DNA of 7,436 nucleotides from DASSWG01 sp041689995 (lineage in GTDB: Bacteria; Bacteroidota; Bacteroidia; Flavobacteriales; Flavobacteriaceae), in the NCBI GenBank assembly GCA_041689995.1, contig JBDNFD010000010.1, positions 1-7,436 of the forward strand, read 5' to 3'. Positions within the stretch are counted from its first letter, which is position 1. The number at the start of each line of letters is the position of its first letter. Made by a program: the position numbers and the translations under genes. Positions 5,586-7,436 of the stretch are shown here, in pieces. The notes beneath the pieces were generated by a model. The model made no database searches. It was not told the origin of the DNA and worked only from the letters and a program-made list of their open reading frames with translations.

Positions 5586-6737
5586 TTATGGTTTTAAAAT
5601 TCGCGGGATATCTTTATCGATCCGTGAAAGTACTTCATAATTTAGTTGGGAGGCCATATTTCCAAAAGAGGAAACGGTTATTTCCAAATCTGTATTCCTT
5701 CCAATAAGTATTACTTCGTCGCCTATTTTGGCGGAATCTTTTGTGACCGTAATGTCAATGAGGAACATGTTCATATTGACAATTCCAATAATGCTCAAAC
5801 GCTGGTGGTGCACGATAACGCGACCTTGGTTGCTCAAACTTCGGCTGTAACCGTAGCCATATCCCACCGGAACGGAAGCAACGGTCATATCGATTTCCGC
5901 AAGGTACGAATTTCCGTAGCCCACATAGCTTCCTTTTTTTATTTCTTTGATGTCCATTATGTAGGATTTCCAGCTTAAAACGGGTCGCAACGGATCTTCG
6001 GTGTGGGCTTTTTTGGTGAAATGCGAAATATAAATTTCCCGACTGGGCCACAATCCATATTGAAGGATACCGATGCGGACCATATCATAATTGTCATCGG
6101 GAAAGGAAAGCACGGCAGCACTGCACGAACAATGGATACTTTCGGGGGAACAGTTATTTTCATTGAAAAAACCAATGGCTTTCTTAAAAATTTTGCGTTG
6201 GTGCTTTACCCGTTTGTAATTTGAAATACTTTCCGCGCCAGCAAAATGTGTGCAAAGTCCTTTTAAACAAATATATTTTGAATTCTTTTCGATGAAATCC
6301 ACAACTTCCGGCCATTCTTTTTGCCGAAATCCCGTGCGGTTCATCCCGGTTTCCACTTCAATATGAACGTTGATTTGTTTTTTGTGTTTTTTCGCCTTTT
6401 CGGTCATTTTCCGAAAACGTTGAAAATTGAACACATAAAATTCCACGGAGTTTTCAATGATCCAATCTTCATCTTCTTCATTGATGTCGCCCATGATCAT
6501 AATGCTGAAATCACCAGTGGCGGCTTGAAAAATCTCTCGTGCTTCAAAAGAACTGAACACCGAAAAATGGTTCACTTGAAGTTCTTGCAAAGCGCTTACC
6601 ATTTCTGGGGCGCCGTGGCCATAAGCATTTCCTTTGAGAACCGATGAAAAAATAACTTCATCGCCAATCAACGAACGGATGTACCGCACGTTCGAGGCCA
6701 GTGCTTCTTTACTTATTTCAATCGTGGAACTCGGCAT
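5586..6737 (-). CDS. alr: Alanine racemase (PLP-dependent)
   Basis: The 383-residue length is normal for a stand-alone alanine racemase and no MurF domain is fused. The PLP Lys is K35 in VLKGNAYGHG (33-42), with Y39 nearby. Further family residues are R134 in the ETGMNRTGF loop, H164 in THFAGAE, S206 in the phosphate-binding CSCSAA, R221 in VRIGILQYGL (contact to the pyridine nitrogen), the catalytic Tyr of VPVGYGYGY (about Y293), and a C-terminal YEVLSRIDKDIPRI. It interconverts L- and D-alanine for peptidoglycan. Two positions differ from the textbook enzyme: the CMDQ segment reads NMNM (321-324), and the Asn of the phosphate loop is Cys205. An ornithine racemase-like paralogue follows after 3 bp. 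A T9SS cargo gene lies 80 bp upstream on the same strand with no clear terminator between, so readthrough is possible. No SD of normal spacing was seen; the ATG fits the family N-terminus. Confidence 0.94.
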   Translation of the reverse strand: MPSSTIEISKEALASNVRYIRSLIGDEVIFSSVLKGNAYGHGAPEMVSALQELQVNHFSVFSSFEAREIFQAATGDFSIMIMGDINEEDEDWIIENSVEFYVFNFQRFRKMTEKAKKHKKQINVHIEVETGMNRTGFRQKEWPEVVDFIEKNSKYICLKGLCTHFAGAESISNYKRVKHQRKIFKKAIGFFNENNCSPESIHCSCSAAVLSFPDDNYDMVRIGILQYGLWPSREIYISHFTKKAHTEDPLRPVLSWKSYIMDIKEIKKGSYVGYGNSYLAEIDMTVASVPVGYGYGYSRSLSNQGRVIVHHQRLSIIGIVNMNMFLIDITVTKDSAKIGDEVILIGRNTDLEITVSSFGNMASQLNYEVLSRIDKDIPRILKP

Positions 6738-6817
6738 TTATGAGGTTTATCTTCCTGCAAAAAATGGAAAATTGGCATGGATTTTAACAAAATTGTTTTT
6801 AACACTAAAAGATTTTC
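6738..6817 (-). other. 80-bp spacer between T9SS cargo gene and alr
   Basis: The spacer is AT-rich. It holds no exact TAnnTTTG box on the minus strand and no hairpin followed by T residues. The only fold is a weak AACAA/TTGTT pair around 6788-6799. An AGGA element sits too far (about 13-15 nt) before the alr ATG to be a normal ribosome binding site. Whether alr has its own promoter cannot be decided here. Confidence 0.35.
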
Positions 6818-7436
6818 CTACTCCACAACAATTATTTCCTGACCACTTTGGCCGGTGGTTGTTTGTATGTTGAGGATATAATTTCCTTGATTCAAATTCA
6901 TGTTTTCAATGATGATATCGGTAGTGTTGAAATTCTTTGAATACTGCGGATTCCCCTGCATATCATAGATGGTCGCTTGGATGCCGCTGGGTGGAAAAGG
7001 AGGTTCTATGGGACCACAGGGCGGCGGGGCGATAATGTTGGCATGAAGCACGGAATTCGATGGGTTTGGATAGACATTGATCACAAGATCATTGCAAGGC
7101 TCCGGGTCGTCAAATCCATGAACCTCCACCATTTCCGAACCAAGATAGCGATCGCCGCAAGAATTTACCGCATAACATGTAACGGTGAACGTCCCGGTGC
7201 AATTGCCCCAAGCTATGTTCGCCTGCCCAATGGTATTAGTTAAATGGTTCGAATCGCTGTCCACGAAATAGGGCAATATGGCATTTGGATTGTTGAGGCA
7301 TGAATTATTGTTATAGGCGATTTCCCATTCATATTGGGCGCCGATCGATATATCGGGAGCAAAAATAATATCATTGGACTGCATATAAACATCCGAATCA
7401 ACGGGAGTTCCGTTATAACTGGAAAGGCCGGAAGAA
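6818..7436 (-). CDS. T9SS-exported protein with C-terminal sorting domain, 5' end outside window
   Basis: The frame stays open beyond the right edge: codons from 7436 to 7385 read through without a stop into YEWEI and onward, so the Met at 7382-7384 is internal. About 205 residues are visible. The first roughly 110 form an extracellular beta domain with several Cys (NNNSCLNN, WGNC, TVTCYAVNSC) reminiscent of Ig/PKD-like modules. A Pro-rich, Cys-containing linker and the type IX sorting domain follow: NVYPNPSNSVL, then a Pro-rich insertion (APPPCGPIEPPFPPSG), ATIYDMQG, LNQGNYILNIQT and terminal EIIVVE. Such domains direct secretion across the outer membrane by the Por/T9SS system and are normally cleaved on the surface. 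The catalytic or adhesive part lies outside the window, so the function is unknown. It is upstream of alr on the same strand. Confidence 0.88.
   Translation of the reverse strand, partial: SSGLSSYNGTPVDSDVYMQSNDIIFAPDISIGAQYEWEIAYNNNSCLNNPNAILPYFVDSDSNHLTNTIGQANIAWGNCTGTFTVTCYAVNSCGDRYLGSEMVEVHGFDDPEPCNDLVINVYPNPSNSVLHANIIAPPPCGPIEPPFPPSGIQATIYDMQGNPQYSKNFNTTDIIIENMNLNQGNYILNIQTTTGQSGQEIIVVE

Noticed and set aside
6321..6647. 108-codon plus-strand frame inside alr
   Set aside because: Antisense to a conserved enzyme, low-complexity Phe/His-rich product, no family resemblance.
3290..6737. Reading the racemases and GT9 as one wall- or LPS-modifying operon
   Set aside because: The 178-bp gap before GT9 and the lack of any shared pathway signature make the link speculative; only the two racemases are clearly one unit.
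7382..7384. Met at 7382-7384 as the true start of the T9SS protein
   Set aside because: The frame continues open to the window edge with plausible residues upstream, and there is no signal peptide after this Met, which an exported T9SS cargo would need.

Overview
The window looks like chromosomal DNA of a Bacteroidota bacterium, most likely a member of the Flavobacteriaceae. It is AT-rich, its genes lack obvious Shine-Dalgarno sites, and a TATATTTG element matches the Bacteroidota -7 box. The families present also point there: a type IX secretion (T9SS) C-terminal sorting domain, the end of an OmpA-type protein with the Cys-containing NRRSEF tail, a bacterial GH3 protein, and a DUF2797 protein. 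No mobile element, CRISPR array, tRNA or rRNA was seen.

Layout. Positions 1-141 (+) hold the last 46 codons of an OmpA-family outer-membrane protein. A strong hairpin terminator at 161-197 follows and can also serve the converging minus-strand operon. That operon (2396 to 325, minus) encodes a GH3-type adenylate-forming enzyme and, through an ATGA overlap, a small lipoprotein of unknown function. Divergent from GH3, across a 97-bp gap, is a DUF2797 gene (2494-3288, +). It has a four-Cys zinc-ribbon-like knuckle followed by a segment that reads like a diverged GIY-YIG nuclease domain. It converges, with a single base between stop codons, on a GT9 heptosyltransferase-like gene (4327-3290, minus). 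Upstream of that on the same strand, after a 178-bp gap, lies a tight pair of fold-type III PLP racemases: an alanine racemase (6737-5586) and an alanine/ornithine racemase-family paralogue (5582-4506), 3 bp apart. Further upstream on the minus strand is the C-terminal part of a T9SS-exported protein that runs off the right edge.

Working together. The clearest functional unit is the racemase pair, which should supply D-alanine and perhaps a second D-amino acid. The OmpA tail, lipoprotein, GT9 enzyme and T9SS cargo all concern the cell envelope, but nothing in the sequence proves one pathway. The most notable points are the paired racemases, the loss of the usual GT9 N-terminal Asp (LGN in place of GD), and the possible cryptic GIY-YIG fold in DUF2797. 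I see no clearly new multi-gene system; most of the window looks like ordinary flavobacterial core or near-core genome.
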